Shown here: positions 56,240 to 64,000 of the stretch, piece by piece
Layout: each line of letters starts with the position of its first letter
Position numbering within the stretch: position 1 is the stretch's first letter
NCBI GenBank assembly: GCA_964531205.1
Contig: CAZHGH010000002.1
Location: forward strand, 30,941 to 94,940
Source of the DNA: JAICWY01 sp964531205
GTDB lineage: Bacteria > Vulcanimicrobiota > Vulcanimicrobiia > Vulcanimicrobiales > Vulcanimicrobiaceae
Direction of reading: 5' to 3'
Length of the DNA stretch: 64,000 nt
The notes under the pieces: model-generated
Databases searched by the model: none
The model's input: the letters and a program-made list of their open reading frames with translations, nothing else
Told to the model about the DNA's origin: nothing
Made by a program: the position numbers and the translations under genes

Positions 56240-56764
56240 GTGATTTTAAAGGGGACCGGCGTGGCGCTGCGGCCATTGGAGCGCTCAGACATCGAACGTT
56301 GGCGTGCCTGGATTAACGACCCGGAAATAGCCGCGTTTCTCGACCGCGTTCTTCCCGTTAGTGCGCCGGAACACGAGGCGTTCTTCGAGCGCGCCGTCAT
56401 CGGAAATGACAAGGCCGTCTGGTATGCCGTAGAGCGTACTTCCGACGGTAGCCACATCGGCAATATCTGGCTTTGGAATATTTCTTCACGTAACCGCAAC
56501 GCGGAAGTACGGATAGTTATCGGCGATCGTACTGCGTGGGGCAATGGTGCCGGCGCGGAAGCGTTACAACTATTAGTGCACCATGCCTTCGAACGGTTGT
56601 CGCTGCACAAACTATACGCATACGTCATGGAACGCAACCCTCGCGCAAAGTCGAGCTTTGAAAGGGCGGGCTTCAGTGTGGAGGCTGTGCTGCGCGATGA
56701 AAATTTTTGGGATGGGCGGTTCTGTGATGTCTTCAGGCTGGCGCGAGTAAGGGTGCCCGAATGA
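56240..56764 (+). CDS. GNAT N-acetyltransferase (RimJ/PseH-like)
   Basis: 174 aa from GTG 56240. GNAT order: VALRPLERSDIERWRAWIND at the N-terminus, IGNIWLWNISSRNRNAEVRI, the acetyl-CoA loop AWGNGAGAEALQLL near 98, then HKLYAYVMERNPRAKSSFER and AGFSVEAVLRDENFWDGRFC. This RimJ-like type includes enzymes such as PseH that acetylate amino sugars for flagellin glycans. Overlaps the next gene as ATGA; next to sugar aminotransferase and glycosyltransferase genes. Confidence 0.85.
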   Translation: MILKGTGVALRPLERSDIERWRAWINDPEIAAFLDRVLPVSAPEHEAFFERAVIGNDKAVWYAVERTSDGSHIGNIWLWNISSRNRNAEVRIVIGDRTAWGNGAGAEALQLLVHHAFERLSLHKLYAYVMERNPRAKSSFERAGFSVEAVLRDENFWDGRFCDVFRLARVRVPE

Positions 56765-58575
56765 ACATCGGATTCTTCTCGGAGATGGCCAACGTCGAAG
56801 GTTCGGCATTCCATATGGTTAGGCAGCTGCGTTGGATGCTCGCGAACGGTCATCGTGCAGTGATGTTTTCCTCCGGCGGAACGCTCGAGCCGCTCCTCGA
56901 GGAGATGCGAGTCCCACACGTTCGCATCGAGTCGGTTAAGCAAAACGTCGAACTCACCGCCGAGCAATTATGCGCGGACGGAGCCATACTTGAGCGCGCA
57001 GCAACTCGTTACGACCTTGATGCGATTGTCACTGCACCCTCGTGGCCCTTTCCTCTCGCGCAAGCGGCGGTAGGCAATCGAATACCAGTCTTCCTCCAAA
57101 TCCTTTCGCCCGCTTACCGAATTCCCGCAACTCCGCAGTCCGTACAAATGATTCGTGCAGCAGCTGAGCAAGGGCGTGTGCTTGCAAATGTTTATGAGGA
57201 CGCGCTACCGCACGCACAGCAGTTTGGTTTCGACATCGAACGCGTTCGTTTGCAGAACTTGCCTATCGACGATGCCTCCGCAAAGCCGAATCGCTCCCGT
57301 GAAGAAGTACGTGCGGAACTTGGAATCGGGGACGACGAGGTTCTCGTACTTTCAGCGTGCCGTCTGGATACGGACCGTTTTCCATTCATCAATCCGATGG
57401 CCCATGGCGTGAAGGCGTTGCGAGATGGAGGACGCCGCGTGCGCCTTATGATAGCGGGCGACGGGATCCGCGCAGCAGAGCTGCGAGCATCCGCACCGGA
57501 AGGTACGAGCTATTTAGGTTTGCGCCGCGATATGGCGGACTTATACGCTGCTGCCGATGTTTTTTGCGGTGAGGGTTCTACCGTCATGGAGGCCGCGCGA
57601 GCCGGACTTCCGGTCGTTATGTCGTGCGCGCTGACTCAACCGGCCGCTGCAGCGTATGCTTATGCGGTGTTTGGCGTGCACATCGTAGACCAGTTCTGGT
57701 GGAAGTCGAACACAGTGATTCCGCCTACACCGTTTGCTGAAGCGCTTGCGCCGTTCATCGACGATCCCGAACTACGCCGGCGCGTCGGAAAGGCCGGGTG
57801 CGAAATGGTTGTTGACCACTGGAGCGTCGACAAATACATGCAATGGCTTTTAGACGTTGTAGCAGGAAAGAACCCGGCGTCGTTTTCGGCTGAACGTGCC
57901 GAGTGCGTCATCGAGATAGAAGGCTGGATAAGCGATGACTTTGACCGTGTCGCACAAGTCCTGGCTTCCTGTTCGGCGCAAGTCGGCGTAGATGCGAGAG
58001 CGGCTATTCCGTGGGAACGTTACCTGACAATTCCGACCGAACATGCTCAAGCTATGACGCGCGCTGCGCGACGGCTACAAAATCCAGCTGCTCCGCGATA
58101 TCGCACAAATGGCTTCGCGCTGAGTCCTGTCGAAGATCGCCATCGCTTCATTGCTGAGCTCTTTGAAGGTTTACCGGACCCACCGACAGCGATGACGCCT
58201 GCCATTGACTTCGGAAAACGCGTGGAAAACACGGTTTTGGTCCTTGCTGACGGATCGGATCTGGAACGAGTGCTTCAGTTTGCCCGTCAATGCAATGCGG
58301 GGACTGCGGTACTTTGCTGGCTCAAAGGCGAGGCCGAGCATCGTGCGATGTTGAGCCGCGAATGGAATCTTCGACGCAATCCGCACGATAATATCGAACT
58401 CTTTGTCGTGGAAGGTGCGATGCCGTGGACGTTTGTAGGGCGTTTATTTAGTGCGGCAGCACGCTACGTCGATTGCGGCCAGAAGCAATTTGCGCATTAC
58501 CGGCGCCTTGCAAAAGCCATGAGCCTTTCTATCGGCCTCCTCCCTCACCCCCAAGAATTAAAGGTGAATTCGTGA
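56761..58575 (+). CDS. GT4-type glycosyltransferase with C-terminal extension
   Basis: 604 aa. GT-B fold in residues 1-375: NIGFFSEMANVEGSAFHMVR, DLDAIVTAPSWPFPLAQAAV, then RLMIAGDGIRAAELRASAPE, DLYAAADVFCGEGSTVMEAA and RAGLPVVMSCALTQ, the donor-binding motif with a catalytic Glu. Residues 375-604 are a second domain without a recognised family (IEIEGWISDDFDRVAQVLAS). ATGA overlap with the GNAT gene and GTGA overlap with the methyltransferase gene. Confidence 0.82.
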   Translation: MNIGFFSEMANVEGSAFHMVRQLRWMLANGHRAVMFSSGGTLEPLLEEMRVPHVRIESVKQNVELTAEQLCADGAILERAATRYDLDAIVTAPSWPFPLAQAAVGNRIPVFLQILSPAYRIPATPQSVQMIRAAAEQGRVLANVYEDALPHAQQFGFDIERVRLQNLPIDDASAKPNRSREEVRAELGIGDDEVLVLSACRLDTDRFPFINPMAHGVKALRDGGRRVRLMIAGDGIRAAELRASAPEGTSYLGLRRDMADLYAAADVFCGEGSTVMEAARAGLPVVMSCALTQPAAAAYAYAVFGVHIVDQFWWKSNTVIPPTPFAEALAPFIDDPELRRRVGKAGCEMVVDHWSVDKYMQWLLDVVAGKNPASFSAERAECVIEIEGWISDDFDRVAQVLASCSAQVGVDARAAIPWERYLTIPTEHAQAMTRAARRLQNPAAPRYRTNGFALSPVEDRHRFIAELFEGLPDPPTAMTPAIDFGKRVENTVLVLADGSDLERVLQFARQCNAGTAVLCWLKGEAEHRAMLSREWNLRRNPHDNIELFVVEGAMPWTFVGRLFSAAARYVDCGQKQFAHYRRLAKAMSLSIGLLPHPQELKVNS

Positions 58576-59450
58576 ATCAAGCCACTGAAGTAAGACCACT
58601 TGGGGAAGTGGAGGCATCCCGTCGCCTTCCGGTCGTGTTACTCAATGAGTTGCAAAACATTGGAACGATCTTACAAAACTGCTACTTGCAGGAATTGCTC
58701 GCTCCACGACTGTTCGGAAAACTTCTCAACGTAGGCGCGGGATCCGCGAGCAGCCGGTATAGGCATGGCGAGATGTTCGGCGTCGAGGAGTACCACACGC
58801 TCGAGCCGGATGCAGCGATGGCTTGTACGTTCGTTGCGAGTGCAACAGATATGAAGCCGGTTGAAACCGAACGCTATGATTGGGTAATGTCCACAGCGGT
58901 CTTGGAGCACGTCGACGATCCATGGGCTGCTGCCCGGGAACACGTTCGCGCTGCAAAACCCGGCGGTTTCATTTATGTCGTCGTTCCGTTCGATCAAGTG
59001 ATGCATCCTGCGCCGGCTTTCGGAGATTATTGGCGCTTCACGCCACAGGGCGTACGCAAGATGTTTCCCGGCTGTCATCTATTTGAGGTCGAGACGTGGG
59101 GAGATAACCCGGCGTGTCCTAATGGCTTCGGCATGTTATTTCAGAAGGCGGGAGCGGAAATTCGACCGCCACAGAAAGAGCGCTATTTTTGGCTGGAGTT
59201 CGATAACGACCAGCCGTTTGCGCTCACGCTGCCGTCGCAATATCCGTCGTACGAGTGGACCTTGCATGAAGTCTTGGCTGAGCCGATGCAGCTAGCTATG
59301 GAATTAAATCGTGTTCGCGACACGATATACCAGCAGCAGCAGATTCCACTGACCACGAAAAACGTTGTGGACCGCTATAAGACGCAGTACTCGCGGCCAA
59401 TCGGGACTCTGGGTACGGCCGCCGGCACGTCTTACTTCAAGCGATTGTAG
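58572..59450 (+). CDS. SAM-dependent methyltransferase
   Basis: 292 aa from GTG 58572, preceded by AAAGGTG; the longer frame lies inside the glycosyltransferase gene. Class I fold: motif I LLNVGAGSASSRYRH at 51-65, motif III-like YDWVMSTAVLEHVDDPWAAA, KPGGFIYVVVPF, and FGDYWRFTPQGVRKMFPG, typical of methyltransferases in glycan clusters. The C-terminal 70 residues are helical. Overlaps the convergent asparagine synthase gene end. Confidence 0.88.
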   Translation: MNQATEVRPLGEVEASRRLPVVLLNELQNIGTILQNCYLQELLAPRLFGKLLNVGAGSASSRYRHGEMFGVEEYHTLEPDAAMACTFVASATDMKPVETERYDWVMSTAVLEHVDDPWAAAREHVRAAKPGGFIYVVVPFDQVMHPAPAFGDYWRFTPQGVRKMFPGCHLFEVETWGDNPACPNGFGMLFQKAGAEIRPPQKERYFWLEFDNDQPFALTLPSQYPSYEWTLHEVLAEPMQLAMELNRVRDTIYQQQQIPLTTKNVVDRYKTQYSRPIGTLGTAAGTSYFKRL

Positions 59451-61302
59451 ATGCCGGTGCCCGTGCTACGACATCGTTGAGATCTTTACCCTCGACGACG
59501 CGTGCATGCCACAACTGAAGCATAATGAGTGTCCAAAGTTTATACGTATGGTTTTTCTGTCTTGAAAGATGCTCGTCGACGTATCGCTCTACCACTGAAG
59601 CATTCAATAAGCCGTGAGAAAGCCACGCGCGCGACGTCACAAGCCGCAGAAGAGGCGCCAATTCGTTGGCAAGCCACCTGTCAAACGGCAAAATGAAACC
59701 TTCTTTGGGCCGATCGATAATTTCATCGGGAAGTACCGTTCGAGCGGCGCGTTTTAGCACTGCTTTCGTTTGGTTTAAACGCACCTTCAATTTTCCTGGA
59801 AGCTGCGATGCATATTCAACAATCGTTCGATCGAGAAACGGAGAGCGGCTCTCCACGCTGTGAGCCATCGACAAACGGTCGACGTACGTCAGAATCTGGT
59901 CGGGCAGAACTGTGCGACACTCGACCTCGAGGGTACGATTAACGAGGTCGCCATCGGCGTCGTGAAAGAAAGGCGCGAACCATCCACTTGACGGCTCGTC
60001 GTGCATCCCTGGGTTCAGTAATTCGCGCTTTTCAGCGTCGGTAAACGCGGCAAATCTCGTACGCCACACTTCGTCGGGCTCGTTCGCGCACTGCGAAATA
60101 AAGTCCGCACCGCCGTAAAATGATGTAAAATCAGCGGCAGCCGATCCAGAGCGAACGGCATCGATAGCGGCGGCAGCACGGTGCGCCGCATACGAGCCGA
60201 ATAGCTCGTCGGCTCCGTCGCCGGTGAGCGCCACTTTGACATGCTGTGAAATCAGCGAGGCAAGATAATAAGGCGATGTGCCGGCGCCGAACGGTTCGTC
60301 AAAGGCGTCCACGATATGCGGAAGCGCATCTACCACATGTTCAATATCGAGAAGAAGTTCTCGATGGTTCGTACCGTAATGCTGCGCTACGTTTTGCGCA
60401 TAGCTCAGGTCCGTCTTATGGGAAACCGGCGATGCGTAACCGAGTGAGAAGGTATCTACGGGCCGTTCCATGATCTCGCTTGCGAGCGCAACAATAAGGC
60501 TCGAGTCTAAGCCTCCAGAAAGGAACGCGCCGACGGGGACGTCGGAAACCAGCATTCGCGAAGCAACGGCATTGCGCAGACGTCGCAAAAGTTCGTCTGC
60601 AGCCTCCTCCTCGGTGATTTCTAATTCGCCGGTGAACCGAGGACGGTAGTATTCGCGTACGGCAAGGCACCCATCTTGCCAGACGGCAAGCGAACCTTGG
60701 CGTAGTTGCGTGACACCTTTGAATGCCGTGAGTGGGGCCGGCACATTCTTCAGTGTCAAATAGTGCCAGAGCGAAAGTGGTTCGATGGTTTTCGAGAAGT
60801 CATCTCGACGGAGAATCGCCTTGAGCTCGGACGCGAAGACAACGTTGGTCCCGCGGTTCCACAGATAAAGCGGCTTTTTACCTAGGTGATCGCGCGCGAA
60901 TAATACACGGCGCCGGCGTTCGTCAAAGATGGCAAACGCAAACATCCCCGACAGGCGGTGCACGATGTCATCGCCCCATGCGTCGTAGCCATTGAGAATG
61001 ACTTCCGTGTCGCTTTGTGTCGTAAATTCGTAACCACGTTTGCGCAGTTCGTCTCGCAGTATGGCGAAGTTATATATTTCACCATTAAAAACGATGTGCG
61101 TATCCCGCGCCGCGTTAGAAATGGGCTGGTGCCCTCCGGCCAGATCGATGATCGAGAGCCGGCACATACCTAGCACGCCGAGGCTGGTTTCGAGAATGCC
61201 GTTGTCGTCCGGTCCTCGGTGGGCGAGCGCTTGACCCATTTCGTTGGCGCGGCGAAGCTCGTCCGCTCCGGTAAGTCCGGCGACACCGTACACTCCGCAC
61301 AT
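59437..61302 (-). CDS. asnB: asparagine synthase (glutamine-hydrolysing)
   Basis: 621 aa from ATG 61302, so that Cys2 (MCGVYGVAG) becomes the N-terminal nucleophile of the class II glutaminase; the upstream 32 residues are not needed. Glutaminase: ALAHRGPDDNGIL, SIIDLAGGHQPISN, FNGEIYN. Synthetase: SGGLDSSLIVAL near residue 260, LTGDGADELFGSY near 355. In glycan clusters such proteins often amidate a sugar acid or peptide rather than make asparagine. Follows rmlB on the same strand after five bases. Confidence 0.93.
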   Translation of the reverse strand: MCGVYGVAGLTGADELRRANEMGQALAHRGPDDNGILETSLGVLGMCRLSIIDLAGGHQPISNAARDTHIVFNGEIYNFAILRDELRKRGYEFTTQSDTEVILNGYDAWGDDIVHRLSGMFAFAIFDERRRRVLFARDHLGKKPLYLWNRGTNVVFASELKAILRRDDFSKTIEPLSLWHYLTLKNVPAPLTAFKGVTQLRQGSLAVWQDGCLAVREYYRPRFTGELEITEEEAADELLRRLRNAVASRMLVSDVPVGAFLSGGLDSSLIVALASEIMERPVDTFSLGYASPVSHKTDLSYAQNVAQHYGTNHRELLLDIEHVVDALPHIVDAFDEPFGAGTSPYYLASLISQHVKVALTGDGADELFGSYAAHRAAAAIDAVRSGSAAADFTSFYGGADFISQCANEPDEVWRTRFAAFTDAEKRELLNPGMHDEPSSGWFAPFFHDADGDLVNRTLEVECRTVLPDQILTYVDRLSMAHSVESRSPFLDRTIVEYASQLPGKLKVRLNQTKAVLKRAARTVLPDEIIDRPKEGFILPFDRWLANELAPLLRLVTSRAWLSHGLLNASVVERYVDEHLSRQKNHTYKLWTLIMLQLWHARVVEGKDLNDVVARAPASTIA

Positions 61303-61307
61303 ATTTT

Positions 61308-62387
61308 TTAGTGAACGATCTTTCCGCCCGCGACTTCGATCTCGATATGGCGTAGCCAAAGCTGTCGTTGCCAGATATGGCGGTTCTCGACGTACCACGC
61401 GATCGTTTTTTTCAATCCGTCTTCCAACGATGTCGCGGCCCGAAATCCAACTGCGCGAGCAAGCTTATCGACCGCAGCGCAGTGTAGTTGCACTTGGCCG
61501 GGACGGTTTTGCAGAAAAATCCGTTTCGCGGAATCGCAATTCATTTCACGCGCTATAGTGTCCGCAATCTCACCAATTGAGGCGGCGCGGCCCGTGCCGA
61601 TGTTGAACACTTCACCTGCCACCGACGCAATCGGCGCGTGTAAGATCATATCCAGAGCGCGACAGTGGTCCTCGACGAAAAGCCAATCGCGAGCCGCGCT
61701 GCCATCTCCATGGATGGGCATTGGTTCTCCCAGGATGCAGCTCGTAATGAGACGCGGCACGAGCTTTTCTAAATGCTGGTGCGGGCCGTAATTGTTGAAT
61801 GGGCGAACGATCACGGCCGGAATGTCGTACGTCAAAATGTAGGACGATACTAGACGATCGGCGCCCGCCTTCGCCCCTGCATATGGGCTGCATGGATTCA
61901 GCGGGTGTTCTTCGTCCATCGTTGTGCCTACCGCGGTACCGTAGACCTCGGATGTGGAGATGTGGACGAAGCGTTCGATGCGAGATTTATATTTGACGAC
62001 GCAGCTGGCGACAGTGTCTGTTCCTACAACGTCTGTGCTTACGCAGGAAGCGGTGTCTGCTATGGAACGAGATACGTGTGACTCTGCGGCGAAATGTACA
62101 ACGATATTCGCATCAGACACGAGCCGGTCCATGAGATCGCGGTTTCTAATGTCGCCGTAGTGGAACTGAAAGCGCCCATTTTGACGAATCGAACCGAAGT
62201 AATCCAAATTCCCGGCATACGTTAGGGCATCAACGACGACGATCCGGTAGTTTGGATACCGTTCGTAGATGTACTTGACGAAATTCGACCCTATGAAACC
62301 GGCACCGCCGGTAACAAGCACTGTCTTTTCGGGATGCGTGGCGTGCTCGTCCTCAAAAGGATGAGCACCCAACACCTGCGTCTTCAT
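61308..62387 (-). CDS. rmlB: dTDP-glucose 4,6-dehydratase-like protein (RmlB family)
   Basis: 359 aa. Extended SDR: VTGGAGFIGSNFVKYIYERY near 25, VHFAAESHVSRSIAD near 94, the STSEVYG and CSPYAGAKAGADRLV (Tyr/Lys pair) motifs, then RPFNNYGPHQHLEKLVPRLI. Converts dTDP-glucose to the 4-keto-6-deoxy form used for rhamnose, fucosamine and related sugars. The N-terminus has about 20 extra residues before the Rossmann strand. A GDP/UDP-specific homologue is possible. Runs with asnB downstream and a methyltransferase upstream. Confidence 0.9.
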   Translation of the reverse strand: MKTQVLGAHPFEDEHATHPEKTVLVTGGAGFIGSNFVKYIYERYPNYRIVVVDALTYAGNLDYFGSIRQNGRFQFHYGDIRNRDLMDRLVSDANIVVHFAAESHVSRSIADTASCVSTDVVGTDTVASCVVKYKSRIERFVHISTSEVYGTAVGTTMDEEHPLNPCSPYAGAKAGADRLVSSYILTYDIPAVIVRPFNNYGPHQHLEKLVPRLITSCILGEPMPIHGDGSAARDWLFVEDHCRALDMILHAPIASVAGEVFNIGTGRAASIGEIADTIAREMNCDSAKRIFLQNRPGQVQLHCAAVDKLARAVGFRAATSLEDGLKKTIAWYVENRHIWQRQLWLRHIEIEVAGGKIVH

Positions 62388-62435
62388 ATTGGGTTCATCG
62401 GCCGGCTGGCGAGTCGGCTTTACGTTCAGTGGCCG

Positions 62436-63338
62436 TTAAGCGATACGCTTTGCGGCGATCGCAAAGCCGAGCTCGGTAGAATACGATTTTGGCAGGGTGC
62501 CATTTACGGTTTGTTGCTTAATTTCCGCGGCGGCGTTCGCGATATCGGTGTCAGCAGTAAACAAGAGGCGGCTGGAGGCGATTGGTGCCTCAACTGGCTC
62601 GTAGCGACCCTCTTGAATGGCGTAGAGCTGCGAGAATTGCACGACACAGCCGAGGTTTTCGAGCACTGACTGCACCTGTGGAAGTGTGATATAGAAGAAG
62701 GTCCCCAAACCGCCTGGTGGACGCCCCATCGCCATAACCCACCGTTCTGCGAGGCGCGGCGGTGCGAATTGCGGCCACGGTATCCGGTAGTGTGGCTCAA
62801 ACGACATTCGATAGTCCGGCGCACGAAAAATGATCCACCCACCTGGCTTCGTAACGCGCACGGCTTCGTACAAACCGGCGTTCAAATTGTCAAGATGCTC
62901 GAGCACCTGAAAGCTCGTCACGATGTCAAAGGTTCTATCCGCGAATGGCAGTTCGTAGGCGCTCGCCTGAATAACGTTCTTTGCCCAATCCGCCGGGTAT
63001 CCAAAGGCCGACGCTTTCAGATGCGCGATAACGATTTTTTCGTAATCATTGTCGATTCCGTACGCCGTGAGGCCCTTTTCGAGAGCGCCGTACACAAGGG
63101 GCGCGGTCCCACAGCCGATGTCTAAGATCGTGCGATGCGTCGCAAACAAATTAGGGTCGTTCGTGAACGACGGCATCTCATCTAATCGAAAATTGTGAAC
63201 TCGCGGCGTCAGCAGTACGCTATAAACGTCCCGCTCCGTTGCTTCACCATAGCCATAGTTTCCGCGATCGCGTTGGATGTTGCGCGCGACGACCTCGGAC
63301 AGGATTTGCTGCGCTCGAGAGCCCTCTATGATCGCCAT
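62436..63338 (-). CDS. SAM-dependent methyltransferase
   Basis: 300 aa. Motif I ILDIGCGTAPLVYGALEKGL near residue 72, motif II region DNDYEKIVIAHLKAS, then FDIVTSFQVLEHLDNLNAGL and KPGGWIIFRAPDYR. The N-terminus (EVVARNIQRDRGNYGYGEAT) resembles methyltransferases of polysaccharide clusters. Its start abuts the stop of the nucleotidyltransferase gene upstream on the same strand. Confidence 0.88.
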   Translation of the reverse strand: MAIIEGSRAQQILSEVVARNIQRDRGNYGYGEATERDVYSVLLTPRVHNFRLDEMPSFTNDPNLFATHRTILDIGCGTAPLVYGALEKGLTAYGIDNDYEKIVIAHLKASAFGYPADWAKNVIQASAYELPFADRTFDIVTSFQVLEHLDNLNAGLYEAVRVTKPGGWIIFRAPDYRMSFEPHYRIPWPQFAPPRLAERWVMAMGRPPGGLGTFFYITLPQVQSVLENLGCVVQFSQLYAIQEGRYEPVEAPIASSRLLFTADTDIANAAAEIKQQTVNGTLPKSYSTELGFAIAAKRIA

Positions 63339-64000
63339 TTATAGGCGAACGCGATTCTCGTGTTCGCGCGCCACAAGCTCGTTTGCGCGAAATAAGCTTT
63401 CAAACTGGCCGGCGTCCGTCCACCAGCCGTCGAGTATGTCGTAAAATAAATCGCCTTCGCGAATATAGGCGTTATTTACGTCCGTGATCTCGAGTTCGCC
63501 GCGAGCCGAAGGCTTAAGTTTCCGGCAGAAATCGAAGACGCGGCGATCGTACATGTAAATGCCGGTGACCGCGTAGCGGCTCTTTGGGTCGATAGGCTTC
63601 TCTTCAATGCGCACGATGCGATCGCCGTCCAACTCCGGGCAGCCGAAGCGTTCCGGATCGTCGACTTCCTTTAAAAGAATACGAGCGCCGGAATCTTGCT
63701 CTTCGAATTTTTGAACGTACGGCGAAATGTCGTCCTGGATGATGTTGTCGCCCAAAATTACGACGATGCGCTCGCCTTCAGCAAAGTGCTCGCAGAGTTT
63801 CAGCGCGTCCGCGATGCCGCCTTCGCCTTCCTGATACGTGTAGTAGATATCTTTCAAACCGAATTCGCGCCCGTTACCGAGCAAACGTAAAAAATCACCC
63901 GCAGAGTTGCCCCCGGTGACGATCATGATATCTTTTACGCCGGCTCGCACGAGCGTTTCGATCGGATAGTAGATCATCGGCTTGTCGTAGATCGGCAGAA
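63339..64000 (-). CDS. rmlA: glucose-1-phosphate thymidylyltransferase-like protein (partial)
   Basis: Frame open to the window end; about 220 residues are visible and the N-terminus is cut. The visible part begins LPIYDKPMIYYPIETLVRAG, with VTGGNSAGDF, GIADALKLCEHF, ILGDNIIQDDISPYV, PERFGCPELDGDRIVRIEEK and ELEITDVNNAYIREGDLFYD, then GWWTDAGQFESL. This is the RmlA order of motifs; the missing N-terminus should hold the GGxGTR nucleotide loop. Makes dTDP-glucose for the RmlB-like enzyme two genes away. Confidence 0.9.
   Translation of the reverse strand, partial: LPIYDKPMIYYPIETLVRAGVKDIMIVTGGNSAGDFLRLLGNGREFGLKDIYYTYQEGEGGIADALKLCEHFAEGERIVVILGDNIIQDDISPYVQKFEEQDSGARILLKEVDDPERFGCPELDGDRIVRIEEKPIDPKSRYAVTGIYMYDRRVFDFCRKLKPSARGELEITDVNNAYIREGDLFYDILDGWWTDAGQFESLFRANELVAREHENRVRL

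Overview
The window reads as one stretch of a chromosome (probably a metagenome-assembled scaffold) from a motile, diderm bacterium. FlgH and FlgI, the L- and P-rings, imply an outer membrane. Genes are packed tightly, with many ATGA/TGATG stop-start overlaps and frequent GTG and TTG starts. The gene mix (flagella with FliW-CsrA, an anti-sigma/TonB fusion, QueG, several large glycosyltransferases) is compatible with a deep-branching phylum such as Eremiobacterota/Vulcanimicrobiota (WPS-2). That assignment is a guess from gene content, not a measurement. I saw no rRNA, tRNA, CRISPR array or insertion sequence.

Layout. 1-3.9 kb: assorted small secreted proteins, a putative ATP-grasp protein and a HAD phosphatase. 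3.9-10.9 kb: a plus-strand run with molybdenum-cofactor genes (moaD, moaE, a MoeB-rhodanese fusion, moaA) mixed with an alpha/beta hydrolase, an RmlC-like epimerase, an aldo/keto reductase and queG. 10.9-11.5 kb: a higBA toxin-antitoxin module with a clear promoter and operator. 11.6-13.2 kb: an ECF sigma factor and its anti-sigma/TonB fusion partner. 13.2-20.2 kb: a GNAT protein, a cytochrome c lipoprotein, a photolyase, a three-gene phospholipid cassette (CDP-alcohol phosphotransferase, PlsC, CdsA), a zinc-finger membrane protein and an MsbA-type ABC transporter.

20.2-46.2 kb holds most of the axial flagellar genes: flgB-flgC-fliE, then after a 4-kb interruption flgF-flgG-flgA-flgH-flgI-flgJ-flgN-flgK-flgL-fliW-csrA, fliC with a strong terminator, three large glycosyltransferases, and flaG-fliD-fliS plus a small FliT-position gene. 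The export apparatus, motor and chemotaxis genes are not here. Sigma-28 type promoters (TAAA-N15-GCCGATA-) can be read before flgF and fliC, with weaker candidates before flgB, flaG and a GNAT gene. The flgF and fliC leaders carry GGA-bearing hairpins and GGA in the Shine-Dalgarno, as expected of CsrA targets, and csrA and fliW lie between these two transcription units.

46-64 kb: a minus-strand trio (glycosyltransferase, cytoplasmic DUF11-like protein, ExeA-like ATPase) is followed by a surface-glycan region: epimerase, methyltransferase-glycosyltransferase fusion, DCC thiol oxidoreductase, DegT aminotransferase, HTTM-like membrane protein, WbqC-like protein, GNAT, glycosyltransferase, methyltransferases, asparagine synthase, RmlB and a truncated RmlA-type nucleotidyltransferase. 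Its position beside the flagellin genes suggests some of it decorates flagellin or a surface polysaccharide. A 100-N gap at 42735-42834 is flanked by the same 55 bp and is almost certainly an unmerged contig overlap.
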